This document shows, in pieces, positions 1 through 9,511 of a stretch of DNA of 64,000 nt. Numbering within the stretch: position 1 is the first letter of the stretch; every line of letters begins with the position of its first letter. Below the pieces are notes generated by a model. It was not told the DNA's origin and searched no databases. It saw only the letters and a program-made list of their open reading frames with translations. A program made the position numbers and the translations under genes. Source of the stretch: Leptomonas pyrrhocoris (lineage: Eukaryota > Euglenozoa > Kinetoplastea > Trypanosomatida > Trypanosomatidae); the NCBI RefSeq assembly GCF_001293395.1, contig NW_015438374.1, positions 19,973 to 83,972 of the forward strand, written 5' to 3'.

Positions 1-2
1 AA

Positions 3-1145
3 GACATGGGTAGTGCGCAGCAGCGAGTTGGCGAACTGACTGAAGAGGTTGCGGAGGTGCGTGCGGATCTGAATGCTAAAAATGCCTCTTTGGAGAAGTT
101 GGAGGAAAGTCTTGTTGCTTGGAAGGACAAGGTGAAGGCGGCAAAGGTTGGTGACACGGAGCGGATTCAGGCTCTGGAAAAAGAGCTGGGGATGCTGCAG
201 TCAGAAGCGGTGGACGTGTTCCGCTCCGTTGCAGGTTTCCATGGCAGTACTGAGCCGGTGCAGGTGGTGGAAAAGCTTCCAGATGATTGGGTTTCGACAG
301 TCAACTGGTACCTTATTGAGGTGCAGACCACTGTCAACGCGTTCTGCGAGGAGTCGAGTGTCAGCGTTGGCGAATCAAGTGTGATGGCCTCCATTGAAGC
401 AATGTCTTCTTTCTTAAAACAGGAAAAAGAAACCATGAGGGAAGCAGTCGCGGCGAAGGTGCAGAGTGAAGCTGAAGTCGCATCTCTCAAGGAAACAGTG
501 GCCACGCTGACCACTCACTGCTCTGAAGCAGATGCGCGCATTGCGTCTCTCAAGTCTGAGGCGGCCAACTCCTCTGCACAGGAAGAGCGCATCCGCGAAG
601 TGGAGGCCGAAAACACGGAACTGAAGACGCGCTGCGACCTGCTGCGCAAGGAACTGCAGCGGCAACGGGAGGCGGTGCACCGAGAGCGGGCCCAGCAGCA
701 CGACGCGGCGGGAGCGGAGTCACCAGCGTCGACCAGCGCGGAAAGCGCGAGTGCTGTGCAGTCTGTTTTGCGGGCAGCAGCCGGCGGCATAACGGACCGC
801 GACGTGGCGTCTTTTGTCAGCAGCCAGGGCTCTCAAGATGGCCTGGTGCGATCGAACAAGTCCAAGCTGGAACAGCTGGCGAAGCAGAATGAGGAGCTGA
901 AGCGAGAAAACGCCCATAACAACTCTGTCATCGCGCAGTACATCCGAGAACTTGAGGGCTACAAGGCAAACGAGCGCATCCAAATCGGTATTGAGTACCT
1001 GCGCAACATCGTGCACCAGTACCTGTGCGCAGCAGATGATCTTCGGCCGAAGATGATCCCGGCGATTTGCACGGTCTTGGAGTTCAACAACAAGCAAAAA
1101 AGCGATGTACTGGCGGCGAACCCGCGCTGCCCGCGATTTCACTGA
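3..1145 (+). CDS. GRIP-domain golgin-like coiled-coil protein, 5' end outside the window
   Basis: The reading frame is open to the left edge and ends at TGA 1143-1145, so only the C-terminal part (about 380 residues) is present; the ATG at position 6 is probably internal. Most of the product is charged, heptad-rich coiled coil (roughly residues 10-60 and 130-330). The last 50 residues contain IEYLRNIVHQYL followed by an acidic/hydrophobic segment and AICTVLEFN, which matches the GRIP domain that binds Arl1-GTP at the trans-Golgi. Golgins of this class tether vesicles at the Golgi; trypanosomes have a small set of GRIP proteins. The family call rests on the conserved Tyr-Leu-x-Asn-Ile/Val core and the C-terminal position. 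The exact orthologue cannot be fixed without the missing N-terminus. Confidence 0.75.
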   Translation, partial: DMGSAQQRVGELTEEVAEVRADLNAKNASLEKLEESLVAWKDKVKAAKVGDTERIQALEKELGMLQSEAVDVFRSVAGFHGSTEPVQVVEKLPDDWVSTVNWYLIEVQTTVNAFCEESSVSVGESSVMASIEAMSSFLKQEKETMREAVAAKVQSEAEVASLKETVATLTTHCSEADARIASLKSEAANSSAQEERIREVEAENTELKTRCDLLRKELQRQREAVHRERAQQHDAAGAESPASTSAESASAVQSVLRAAAGGITDRDVASFVSSQGSQDGLVRSNKSKLEQLAKQNEELKRENAHNNSVIAQYIRELEGYKANERIQIGIEYLRNIVHQYLCAADDLRPKMIPAICTVLEFNNKQKSDVLAANPRCPRFH

Positions 1146-1647
1146 TTCACAACAATAACGTACTCTACGGTGATGGTTAGCCTCGAGAAGAGTGACCGCG
1201 TTGTCTTCTGAAAAGTGTAGTTTTTATTCCAGCTTTTAGAAGCTCAAAAGAGTGGTCGACCAGCGACTGTTAAGTGAAGTCTGTGTAGATGAAAGTGGCA
1301 AGTATTGAGATGGGCTGCATTTCGGTACATTTTGGCCTGCTGATTGCTTTTTTAAAGGTGCTTTGATGGAAAGTCATTATTGGACTGCCGTGCCTAGCAC
1401 TCGCTTCTTTACGGCTGGCTACAGTGGCGACGCTCACCCTTATTCTCTCTCCCTCTCACCCCACTCTTGTCGTTTTAATGTCCACCCGTAATGCGATGTG
1501 TAAACTGCGCCGTTGCTGCTCTCACTCTGCTTTCTTCTCTCGTTGTACTCTCTCTTGTCAGTTGGGTTTGTTGGGTTTTTAGAACGAGCAAAACGGAGGT
1601 TGATCGTTGCGCTACAGCGATTCATTTTTGTTGCTTCAGTGAAAGTG
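1146..1647. other. Intergenic spacer with pyrimidine tract
   Basis: A T-rich spacer of about 500 bases. It holds a clear pyrimidine tract (about 1510-1559) ending in CTTGTCAG. I see no other gene. Confidence 0.6.
1513..1561 (+). promoter_or_regulatory. Probable spliced-leader trans-splice acceptor for the RRM-like gene
   Basis: A run of C/T (CTCTCACTCTGCTTTCTTC and following bases) ends in an AG at 1560-1561, 87 bases before the ATG at 1648. This is the standard arrangement for trypanosomatid mRNA 5' ends. The assignment is by pattern only. Confidence 0.5.
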
Positions 1648-2301
1648 ATGGTCAAACGCGACCTTCAAAAGGAGAAGCAGCTGGAGCTGGCCGCTATCTG
1701 GGGTAGCGAGGTGCAGGGCGATGCACGCTTCCCAAAGCGACGAGGCGCGGCGGCGAAAAAGGACATCAGCACGGTAGAGGACAACAACGACGTGGATCCC
1801 GATGTGATGTCCGACAACGGCAGTGATGCGGGCAGTGCCGGTAGCGAAATCATCGGCTCCGCCAAGAAGGAGACGCGCAAAAAGGCGAAGAAGAAAAATT
1901 CTACGGAATACCGACTTCATTGCTTTCTCGAGCCGGGTACGGAGGTGAACGCCGTTCGGACAGTTTTCGAGGCGTACGAGCCCAAAGTGGTCCTCCGGAC
2001 TTCACAGAAAGGTAGTCTACTGAACAAAGCGCAATTTGCCGTGCTCACGTTTCGCAACAAAGCGATGGCGCTGCACGCCGTCAAGGTGCTGGACGGCACA
2101 AACCAGCGCGATTCGCTCGGTGTGTCTCAATTGAAGCTTAATCTGATGCTGACGCGTCAGCAAAGCAAAATCGCTCGCAAGAAGTTCAACCGCAAGATTC
2201 TCAAAGATAAGCAAAAGAACATGATACAGGAGGAGCAGCAGGACTTGGAATTTATCCGCAGCTTTATAAAGCAGCAGACGGCTCCCAAGAAATCCAAGTA
2301 A
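1648..2301 (+). CDS. Small RRM-like putative RNA-binding protein, 217 aa
   Basis: I start at ATG 1648 because the upstream in-frame extension to 1513 is T-rich, lacks coding character and overlaps the likely splice acceptor. The N-terminal third is lysine-rich with an acidic patch (residues 45-75). Residues about 90-175 read as an RRM-like fold: YRLHCFLEP for beta-1, KAQFAVLTFRN as an RNP1-like beta-3 strand, then ALHAVKVLDG for the second helix. The C-terminal 45 residues are highly basic (ARKKFNRKILKDKQK) and end with a short acidic helix. The basic tails and size fit a nucleolar or pre-ribosomal RNA-binding protein, but the RRM motifs are weak and I do not recognise an orthologue. Confidence 0.75.
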   Translation: MVKRDLQKEKQLELAAIWGSEVQGDARFPKRRGAAAKKDISTVEDNNDVDPDVMSDNGSDAGSAGSEIIGSAKKETRKKAKKKNSTEYRLHCFLEPGTEVNAVRTVFEAYEPKVVLRTSQKGSLLNKAQFAVLTFRNKAMALHAVKVLDGTNQRDSLGVSQLKLNLMLTRQQSKIARKKFNRKILKDKQKNMIQEEQQDLEFIRSFIKQQTAPKKSK

Positions 2302-2928
2302 GAGACACTGTCACGATGCTGACCTTTTTTGGAAAGCAGAAGGAACGCGTCCCCTTTAACCTCCTCTGCGTTGATCTGCAGGTATTGTGCTGTCTGTCTT
2401 GTTTTTTTTTTCTTTACTGTTCGCTACTTCCAGTGTGACTAATTAAATGTGTTTCACGTGTAATCGTAACCTGCGTCGAATTGCGCCTCCAATAACATCT
2501 CTTAAACCGAGAAACGGATTATTTATTTTCCTGACACGCTCATTGACCTTTTCGAGGTCTTCCTTTACGAGTCTGCTTGCGTGCATTCAGAGGGTTGTGC
2601 CACGTTGGCTTGATTGCATAAAAATCTCTTGCTCTGCCGCTACTCAAGATGAAGTGAAGAACGCCTTCTGCACGCTTCCTTGACGCTACGAACTGCTCGT
2701 CATTAAAGCTAAAAGGGAAGCGTAGGTATTTGGTTTTTGCTGTTGTGGAACCTGTGTTTCTTCTTATCCACACTTCTCGGTGTTACACTGCCTCTCTCGC
2801 TCCCCAATCCAATCTTTCTCGCACATACATTTGTGCTCTTTCCTCCTTAACCGAAGCAGATGTATCATCGCTGTCTCATCCGGTTGTCCATTCCATTGAA
2901 ATAGCAATCCCAAACAAAATCCCTATAC
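2302..2928. other. Intergenic spacer
   Basis: About 630 bases, T-rich. A pyrimidine-rich stretch at 2788-2850 followed by AG (2858-2859, within GAAGCAG) is a plausible trans-splice region for the MORN gene. The open frame at 2447-2683 has no coding character. Confidence 0.5.
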
Positions 2929-4953
2929 ATGACGGCGGTGGAGGAGGAAGGGAGGGCGACGTACGCGGCGCTAGAGGAGATTCGGCCACACAACACAGGG
3001 CCGCTGCGCACCATCACGGCGGTGGACAGCTACGCTGGTACAACACAATGTGCCGAGGCAGACATCTATCCAGTGCTCGAAGGCGTCGGCACCGTGCACG
3101 CTCGACTCGGGTACACGTTCAGTGGGGCTCTGGAGAAGGGAGAGCCGAGCGGGCAGGGCACATTGCGCTGGAGTGACGGCCGCACCGTCGTCGGCGTCTT
3201 TGCGCACGGCACCGTCGACGGCGTTGGCACGCTGCATTGGCCGAACGGCGACCTCTACACCGGGATGCTGCGCCACAGCGTCCGCAACGGCTCCGGCAGC
3301 TTCGTGTCCGACGGCGGTGCGTCGCGGTATGAAGGGGACTGGCAGGACGGCATGCGGCACGGCGACGGTGTGCAGCAGTACGCCAATGAAAGTGTGTACA
3401 CCGGGCAGTGGGTGCACAACGCACGTCACGGCCGCGGCACCCTGCGCTACTGCACCGGTGACGTTTACGAGGGCGAGTGGGACGGCGATGTCCCTTCTGG
3501 GCGGGGTGCGATGGGCTGGGTCGATGCCTCGAAAGCATTCTTCAAGGAGCTGTACGTGGGGGAATGGCGGGACGGACAGCCGGAAGGAGCCGGGCAGTCG
3601 ACATACGTGGCCGTGCCAAAGCAGAGCGCTACCACACCTGTGGACGCCTCCACGCCATTGCCGGTGCCGTCCATGTTCATCACGCCTGCGGAAGCACGGC
3701 TGAACGTGTACATGGGTGAGTACAGCAAAGGCCAGCGCGACGGGGCTGGAACCTTTTATTACGCGGATGGGAGCTGCTACCAGGGGAGGTGGAAGGCCGG
3801 TGAGAAGAGTGGACTGGGTTTCTTCACCTCCGCTGTTGGGGAGATGGTGGAGGAGCAGGACAACTTTCATTCCGCGTTGGTAGCCAACACCGACGCCGAG
3901 CAGATCAGCGCCCTCGCCATCGTGCCCACTGTGTCGCCGTGCGGACTGGGCAATCTGTTGGAGTCCGAGGACGATTTACGTCTTGTGCTGCACAACCTCC
4001 TGCAGCGCTACAACACCACGTTGAAGACACTCTTCCAGCACTGCTGCCGGTTGAGAGAGGGCGTGGCGCTGCCTTCGACGCCGTGGGATTGGTGGCAGCA
4101 GCGGCTGCCTGGACGGGTGACGCTGGTGCAGTGCCTCGCCCTCCTCCACACGGCACACATCATCGGCGCTGACTTCACGATTGGTGATACCCTACGCACA
4201 GCCGCGGATGTGGTTGACATCGAAACGACCGACCTGGAGATGAGCATGCTCTCCTCCACGACCCACGGACCAACAAGCCTGTCCTCCTCCATCGAAGACA
4301 TCAACCAGGCCGACGGCACCCTCAACTACAGACAGTTTTGCGAGTGGCTCATTCGGGTAGCGGTGCAGGTGGAGAAGGGCCCCGCAACGATCACCGTCAG
4401 TGCGAAGCTGAGTGCGCTGCTGGAGGGCTCCTTGCGTGTGGCCACCACCTCCACGGGCAGCCCTTCATCTTCGTCTTGCGTGGCTGCGGTATTCCTCCCG
4501 CATTCCCTGCGGCATTCTGCGGAGGTGCAGGCGCACCTTCCCGCGTTGAGGAAGTGTTATAAAGAGCTTCAGACCGTGCGGGACGGCGAGCGGGACTGCT
4601 GCAGCAGAGTGTCACTGCGCTCCTCCCTTACGGCGATGCGGCGTACACTCGCACAGCACCACCTCACCCCTGCCGGCGTTGCAGAAGCGCTGGCGTGGTT
4701 GAAAGACGAGCCAACGGCAGCGGCGCCAAACGATGAGACGGCCCCATCGCAGTCGTTAGCCGAGGAATTGAGAGTGTCAGCCATGACCAAAAACAAGTTG
4801 GTGCAGCAGCCGAACGAGAATGCCGAGGCAGCGCAAAGCTTCGTCGAGTTTGTAGAAACGATCATGACAGCGGCACACCTCGCCGATTGCTCTGACGGTG
4901 CGAAATTCACGGCGCTTCTGCACGAAATACAACGCGGGCTGTACGAAAAATAA
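2929..4953 (+). CDS. MORN-repeat protein, radial-spoke RSP10-like, 674 aa
   Basis: Residues about 62-300 contain nine MORN units of the form Y-x-G-x-W/F-x-x-G-x-x-x-G-x-G-x-x-x-Y/W, for example YEGDWQDGMRHGDG and YTGQWVHNARHGRG. The C-terminal half is helical and includes LHNLLQRYNTTLKTLFQHC and a segment DGTLNYRQFCEWLIRV that recalls an EF-hand-derived helix. Repeats plus a helical C-terminal half resemble RSPH10B-type radial spoke proteins, so a flagellar axoneme role is a reasonable inference. A cytoskeletal or membrane-linked MORN role is the alternative. The stop at 4951-4953 lies in an A-rich run. The +1 frame beyond it stays open and looks coding for about 50 codons, so the annotated C-terminus may be shortened (see findings). 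Confidence 0.85.
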   Translation: MTAVEEEGRATYAALEEIRPHNTGPLRTITAVDSYAGTTQCAEADIYPVLEGVGTVHARLGYTFSGALEKGEPSGQGTLRWSDGRTVVGVFAHGTVDGVGTLHWPNGDLYTGMLRHSVRNGSGSFVSDGGASRYEGDWQDGMRHGDGVQQYANESVYTGQWVHNARHGRGTLRYCTGDVYEGEWDGDVPSGRGAMGWVDASKAFFKELYVGEWRDGQPEGAGQSTYVAVPKQSATTPVDASTPLPVPSMFITPAEARLNVYMGEYSKGQRDGAGTFYYADGSCYQGRWKAGEKSGLGFFTSAVGEMVEEQDNFHSALVANTDAEQISALAIVPTVSPCGLGNLLESEDDLRLVLHNLLQRYNTTLKTLFQHCCRLREGVALPSTPWDWWQQRLPGRVTLVQCLALLHTAHIIGADFTIGDTLRTAADVVDIETTDLEMSMLSSTTHGPTSLSSSIEDINQADGTLNYRQFCEWLIRVAVQVEKGPATITVSAKLSALLEGSLRVATTSTGSPSSSSCVAAVFLPHSLRHSAEVQAHLPALRKCYKELQTVRDGERDCCSRVSLRSSLTAMRRTLAQHHLTPAGVAEALAWLKDEPTAAAPNDETAPSQSLAEELRVSAMTKNKLVQQPNENAEAAQSFVEFVETIMTAAHLADCSDGAKFTALLHEIQRGLYEK

Positions 4954-5655
4954 AATAGAAAACGAAGGTGACGCGTTTGGATCTAAAGTGAGGAGGAGCA
5001 CGATTCTCAAGCAGGACCCGGCGGCGAAGCTTATGGGAATGGATGTCCCATCGCACACGTCAGCTGCGCAAAGATGTATATATTGCTGTGGGAGGTCTCT
5101 CGCCTAACATGTATCATTAGTTTTTCGCTTCGTATCTGTTTTAGCGGCGAGCCGAGGGCTTGTGCAAGGTCTCCCAACAGAAGCATTTCAAATCTGAGAT
5201 ACGAGAAACACAAAAGAAAGTAGCCGGTATAGAAGAGTGAAGAGTCGCAGGTCGCTGATTTAACTACAAATTGCCAATCCAAAGACGCCGGCATTCACCG
5301 CTGTGTATTTCACCCCAGATGGCGCTCTGCACGGTCATAAGGCGGTCGCACCTCTTTCATGTTATCTTATTCAGTACAAAAACAGAATCGGAGCTACAGA
5401 ACGGTGTTTTTATTGAGAGCAGTAGCGCACACGCTCTGATGCTGTCTCTTCAACATTTTCCTTCTCCTTTCCTTTCCCTCCTCTGTGTTGATCTCTATGT
5501 GTCGCCGCTGCTGTTCGAACACGTTGAATAACATGCTTTCTTATATACGTACATGTCAACGCCTTAAATGGAGGAGCATGTAACGTGCAGCGACTTTCTT
5601 TCTCATATTTCAAAGTTTTCTTTTGTCCTCATCTTTTTTTTCTATCACGGCAACG
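4954..5655. other. Intergenic spacer, first 150 bases coding-like
   Basis: The first part (4954-5107) reads as protein-like in frame +2 and may be a lost C-terminal tail of the MORN gene. The rest is T-rich, with pyrimidine tracts at 5447-5510 and 5594-5645 upstream of the seryl-tRNA synthetase. Confidence 0.5.
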
Positions 5656-7080
5656 ATGGGTCTCGACATTCTTCTTTTCCGCGACCCCGACACTGCTGCG
5701 GCCGTGCGAGAGTCGGAGCGCCGCCGCTACGCGAAGCCGGAGGTTGTGGACGAGATCATCGCGATGGACCAGAACTGGCGCCGCACGCAATTCCTGAGCG
5801 AGGCCACCAAGAAGATGATCAACACCTGCAGCAAAGCCGTCGGCGAGAAGAAGAAGTCGAAGGAGGCGGACGGTGACGTGTCGGAGGTGCCGGCGGAACT
5901 GCTGGCCGCGGCACACGAGGGTAATCTCGATGCGGACAAGGTGAAGGGCCTCTGCATTCTGCAACTGAAGGAGCTGTCGAAGGCCCTCGCGGCACAGGTC
6001 ACCGAGCTTGCCAAGGCCGCTGCAGAGCAGGAGCAAGAGCGCGACCGTCTGGTAGTGTCTGTCGGAAACGTGCTGCACGAGTCAGTGCCCGTGTCAAACG
6101 ACGAGGACACGGGCAATGTGACGGTGCGCACCTTCGGTGACGTCACGCGCCGCATGAAGCTCACCCACGTTGACTGCATGGAGAAGCTGGGCCTGATGGA
6201 CACGTCGAAGACGGTGACGGCGATGGCTGGCGGTCGCGCCTTCGTGTTGCGTGGCGGTCTGGTGCAGCTGCAGTTCGCCCTCATCTCGTACGCCATGAAC
6301 TTTCTCGTGTCACGCAACTACGAGCCCTTCTATCCGCCTTTCTTCTTGAACAAGGACTACATGAGCGCCGTGTCGCAGCTGTCTGACTTCGACGAGTCTC
6401 TCTACAAGGTGTCGGGTGACGGTGACGAGAAGTACCTGATCGCCACTAGCGAGGCACCGATCGCTGCCTACCACTCGAACAAGTGGTTTACAGAGCTGAA
6501 GGAGCCTCTGCGCTACGCCGGTGTGTCGACGTGCTTCCGCAAGGAGGCCGGCGCCCACGGCCGCGACACACTCGGCATCTTCCGCGTTCACCAGTTTGAT
6601 AAAATCGAGCAGTTCGTCGTGTGCTCGCCTCGCGAGGACGAGTCGTGGAAGATGCTGGAGGAGCTCATCAAGACCTCGCAGGACTTCAACGAGAGTCTCG
6701 GCCTGCCCTACCGCGTCATCAACATCTGCTCCGGCGCCCTCAACAACGCGGCGGCGAAGAAGTACGATTTGGAGGCGTGGTTCCCCGGCTCCGGCGCCTT
6801 CCGTGAGCTCGTGTCCTGCTCCAACTGCACGGACTTCCAGTCTCGTGGCGTGAACTGCCGCTTCGGACCCAACACGAAGGGCACGTCAGCGAACAACACG
6901 AAGGAGTACTGCCACATGCTGAACGGCACGCTGTGCGCCGTCACCCGCACGATGTGCTGCATCTGCGAGAACTACCAGACGGAGGAGGGCATCGTCATTC
7001 CGGAGGTGCTGCGGCCGTTCATGATGGGCACGGAGATGCTCAAGTTCCCAGCCGAGGCTGCGAAGACGGAATCCGCTTAG
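5656..7080 (+). CDS. SerRS: Seryl-tRNA synthetase, cytosolic type, 474 aa
   Basis: This class II synthetase charges tRNA-Ser (and tRNA-Sec) with serine. ATG 5656 is the first in-frame ATG; it starts MGLDILLFRDPD, the usual eukaryotic SerRS N-terminus. Residues about 40-170 form the helical tRNA-binding arm. Class II motif 2 is visible at about 294 (FRKEAGAHGRDTLGIFRVHQ) and motif 3 at about 423 (NGTLCAVTRTMCCICENYQ). The C-terminal PEVLRPFMMG segment matches the animal cytosolic enzyme. Length is normal. Trypanosomatids usually have one SerRS serving cytosol and mitochondrion, so dual targeting is possible, but I see no obvious presequence from this start. Very high G/C third positions mark it as a well-expressed gene. 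Confidence 0.97.
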   Translation: MGLDILLFRDPDTAAAVRESERRRYAKPEVVDEIIAMDQNWRRTQFLSEATKKMINTCSKAVGEKKKSKEADGDVSEVPAELLAAAHEGNLDADKVKGLCILQLKELSKALAAQVTELAKAAAEQEQERDRLVVSVGNVLHESVPVSNDEDTGNVTVRTFGDVTRRMKLTHVDCMEKLGLMDTSKTVTAMAGGRAFVLRGGLVQLQFALISYAMNFLVSRNYEPFYPPFFLNKDYMSAVSQLSDFDESLYKVSGDGDEKYLIATSEAPIAAYHSNKWFTELKEPLRYAGVSTCFRKEAGAHGRDTLGIFRVHQFDKIEQFVVCSPREDESWKMLEELIKTSQDFNESLGLPYRVINICSGALNNAAAKKYDLEAWFPGSGAFRELVSCSNCTDFQSRGVNCRFGPNTKGTSANNTKEYCHMLNGTLCAVTRTMCCICENYQTEEGIVIPEVLRPFMMGTEMLKFPAEAAKTESA

Positions 7081-8311
7081 CGGAGAAGGAGAGCGCGGAA
7101 AGCCCTGCGGTGAAAGGAAATGGAAGAGAAGGAAGAAATACTATTGACAAGCAAAAGGTGGCTTTATCTTTATTCATTTCCAGTCTCAATTATCAAATTT
7201 AACACTATTATCTAAAAAAAAATGAATTAACGCTTTTTGTTTGTGTGTGTTTGTGCCGGTGGCGTGTGTTTGCAGGTCTCATTGATAACTGAACGGCGGC
7301 GTTGGCTGACGTTGTTGTCGTTCTGTGCTTTCTTCTTCCTCCCCTAGTCATTGTTTATATCGCCCTTTTTGCTGCACCGATGTTGTCCGAGCAATTTCGA
7401 TGGGGCTGCACGCCACTCCTGTGTGTGTGAGGAAATCTCAGACAAGGGAAAAGAAAGATTACGTGCTGCGATGGAATGGCACGTAGGATGACGGAAAGGG
7501 GAAGCATTTTTAAACCTCTTTGGTTGGTTGAAGAGACAATCACTACAAGCAAGGAGGAGCAGTCAACAGAACGCGCACACGTCAGCTTTACTGCAGCGTT
7601 AGCTAGACCACGGTGAATCGTAGAAGCACAGACATATATGTATCGCAAGGTGCGTTGTTACACTCGCAGAAACACCTTGAGTGTTTCCCGTTTTCCCGAA
7701 AGGTGCGCCTGCCGTTTTTCTCCGTTGCATGCTGGCTGCACATTCATTGGCCCAATTTCGTAGCCACCCTTTAAAGGTGAAGACACCGAACACGATCAAA
7801 CGCGTTGAGTAGAAAACTCTCTGTTAGTTGTTGTTGCCGCATCAAATCGTAATTCCACCTACTAAGCCCACATCTGTCTCCTCCCCTGCTCGCGAGTGCG
7901 ACACTCCCCGCCCTTCCCGAATTCTTTGTTTGCCCCGCTTTTTGCTGATGGTGTCCCTCGCACGCGCTGCACACGCCGTATGAAGCTCTTGTGTTCTCAT
8001 CTTTCACCGCATATCCGGACAAAAGGAAGAGGGAGAGCTATTCCGCTCGGCCACGGTAAGTCCTTCGCATGTGAAGATATCTGTTCTCTGCACACGCACG
8101 TACATACACACAGAGACACGCAACTCCTCTCATCTTTTAACAATAATGTATGAAGCGGCACTGCGTGACTCTTTTAGCTGTTTTTAAACTCCCATCTTCT
8201 CGCTCGCAAGCGCTTTCGTCTCGTCTTTATCGCGATGTAGCTGAGCTCTGCGTCGTTGAAACCAAAGAGTGTTGTTTTTCATCGGTTTAGTTCGTGTCCG
8301 GTGCTTCACGG
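7081..8311. other. Intergenic spacer, 1.2 kb
   Basis: I see no gene. A short frame at about 7488-7607 reads MTERGSIFKPLWLV and onward for 39 residues but lacks codon bias. Pyrimidine tracts lie around 7870-7945 and 8190-8225 upstream of the kinase gene. Confidence 0.5.
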
Positions 8312-9511
8312 ATGACGGAAGAACGAACACGACGGGATCGCGACGAGGGTACGGAGGAGCCCTCACCACGGCGACGCACGCGGGTGGAGCAGATGCACCC
8401 CGCCATGCTGAAGCGCTTTGAGGAGCTCGCAGCTGAAGCAACAGGGGTGCCGTGTCTGACGGATGACGTCCTTTTCCGGCGGTACCGTCGTGTGTTGAAG
8501 GTCGGCGAAGGCAGCTTTGGTGAAGTTTTTATTCTCTACGATACGGTGGCACACACCTATCTCACCATGAAGCGCATGCATCGACTGCTGAGTCGACGGC
8601 GCACTTCCTTAGGCATCCACAACACCACCTTCCGCGAGGTGGAGCTGCTCTCCACGCTCAGCCACCCGAACGTTGTGCGGATGATCGACTACCACGTCCT
8701 CTCGGACGGGAGTCTGGTGCTTTTCATGCCGGTCATCGCGCATGACCTTGCTTCGTTGATACGTCGCTGGCCCGCTGACGTCTCGGTGCAGTCGTCTTCG
8801 TCCTCCGTCTCGCCGTCGGCCGCCGCCCACGCCGACCACACACGCATGCCGCTGCACGTCGTGAAGTGTGTGTTTCGCCAGCTTCTCGCTGGCCTCAGCT
8901 ATTTACACCAGCACAAGATCATCCATCGCGATTTGAAGCCCAGCAACGTCATGGTGGACCGCACGGGCATCGTGAAGCTGATCGACTTCGGTTGGTCACG
9001 GTTTTGTGCGGCGTCGGGGGCGATGACCGGCCCGCCCTGCATCACAACTTTTCGGCCGCCTGAAGTGCTGGTGGGTGTCCATGACGACTACGATTTTAGC
9101 ATTGATTTGTGGTGCTGCGGCTGTATTCTCTTTGAGATGCTGACCGGCGGCGTGCCATTTGGCCGCAGCCGCAGCGAGGCCGATTGCCTGGCGAACATCG
9201 TCGACTGGCTCGGCTCTCCTGCGCCGACCAGCACTGTGTACTACTACCGCCCGTGCACCGTACGCCTTGCACAGGGAAAGACAGATACGTTCGCGCAGCG
9301 CTGCAGCAGCTACGGCATTCGACCGGCAGAGACAAGTTTTCTGCGGCGGATGCTATGTCTGGAGCCGAGTGAGCGGGCAACCGCGGATGCCCTTCTCACG
9401 GACCAGTGGTTCACCAGCGCACCCGTTACGTGTCTGCCGTGTGAAATTCCTCTTCCGAAGCACAATAAGTTTCGCCTTGTCGAGGTGAAAAGGCGCGAGT
9501 TGGAGGAGTGA
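8312..9511 (+). CDS. CMGC/CDK-like serine/threonine protein kinase, 399 aa
   Basis: ATG 8312 is the first in-frame ATG; the frame upstream would need a GTG start. Kinase features in order: glycine loop GEGSFGEV (about 65-72), a lysine in YLTMKRM taking the VAIK position, the helix-C glutamate in FREVELLSTLSHPNVV, catalytic HRDLKPSN (205-212), DFGWSR (225-230) and RPPE (248-251) in place of APE. DFGxxR and TFRPPE recall the cyclin-dependent and related kinases, which trypanosomatids use for cell-cycle control. There is no PSTAIRE-like helix C and no MAPK-type TxY. A serine-rich insert (VQSSSSSVSPSA) sits after the hinge. All key catalytic residues seem present, so it should be active. I cannot assign a specific CRK number. 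Confidence 0.85.
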   Translation: MTEERTRRDRDEGTEEPSPRRRTRVEQMHPAMLKRFEELAAEATGVPCLTDDVLFRRYRRVLKVGEGSFGEVFILYDTVAHTYLTMKRMHRLLSRRRTSLGIHNTTFREVELLSTLSHPNVVRMIDYHVLSDGSLVLFMPVIAHDLASLIRRWPADVSVQSSSSSVSPSAAAHADHTRMPLHVVKCVFRQLLAGLSYLHQHKIIHRDLKPSNVMVDRTGIVKLIDFGWSRFCAASGAMTGPPCITTFRPPEVLVGVHDDYDFSIDLWCCGCILFEMLTGGVPFGRSRSEADCLANIVDWLGSPAPTSTVYYYRPCTVRLAQGKTDTFAQRCSSYGIRPAETSFLRRMLCLEPSERATADALLTDQWFTSAPVTCLPCEIPLPKHNKFRLVEVKRRELEE

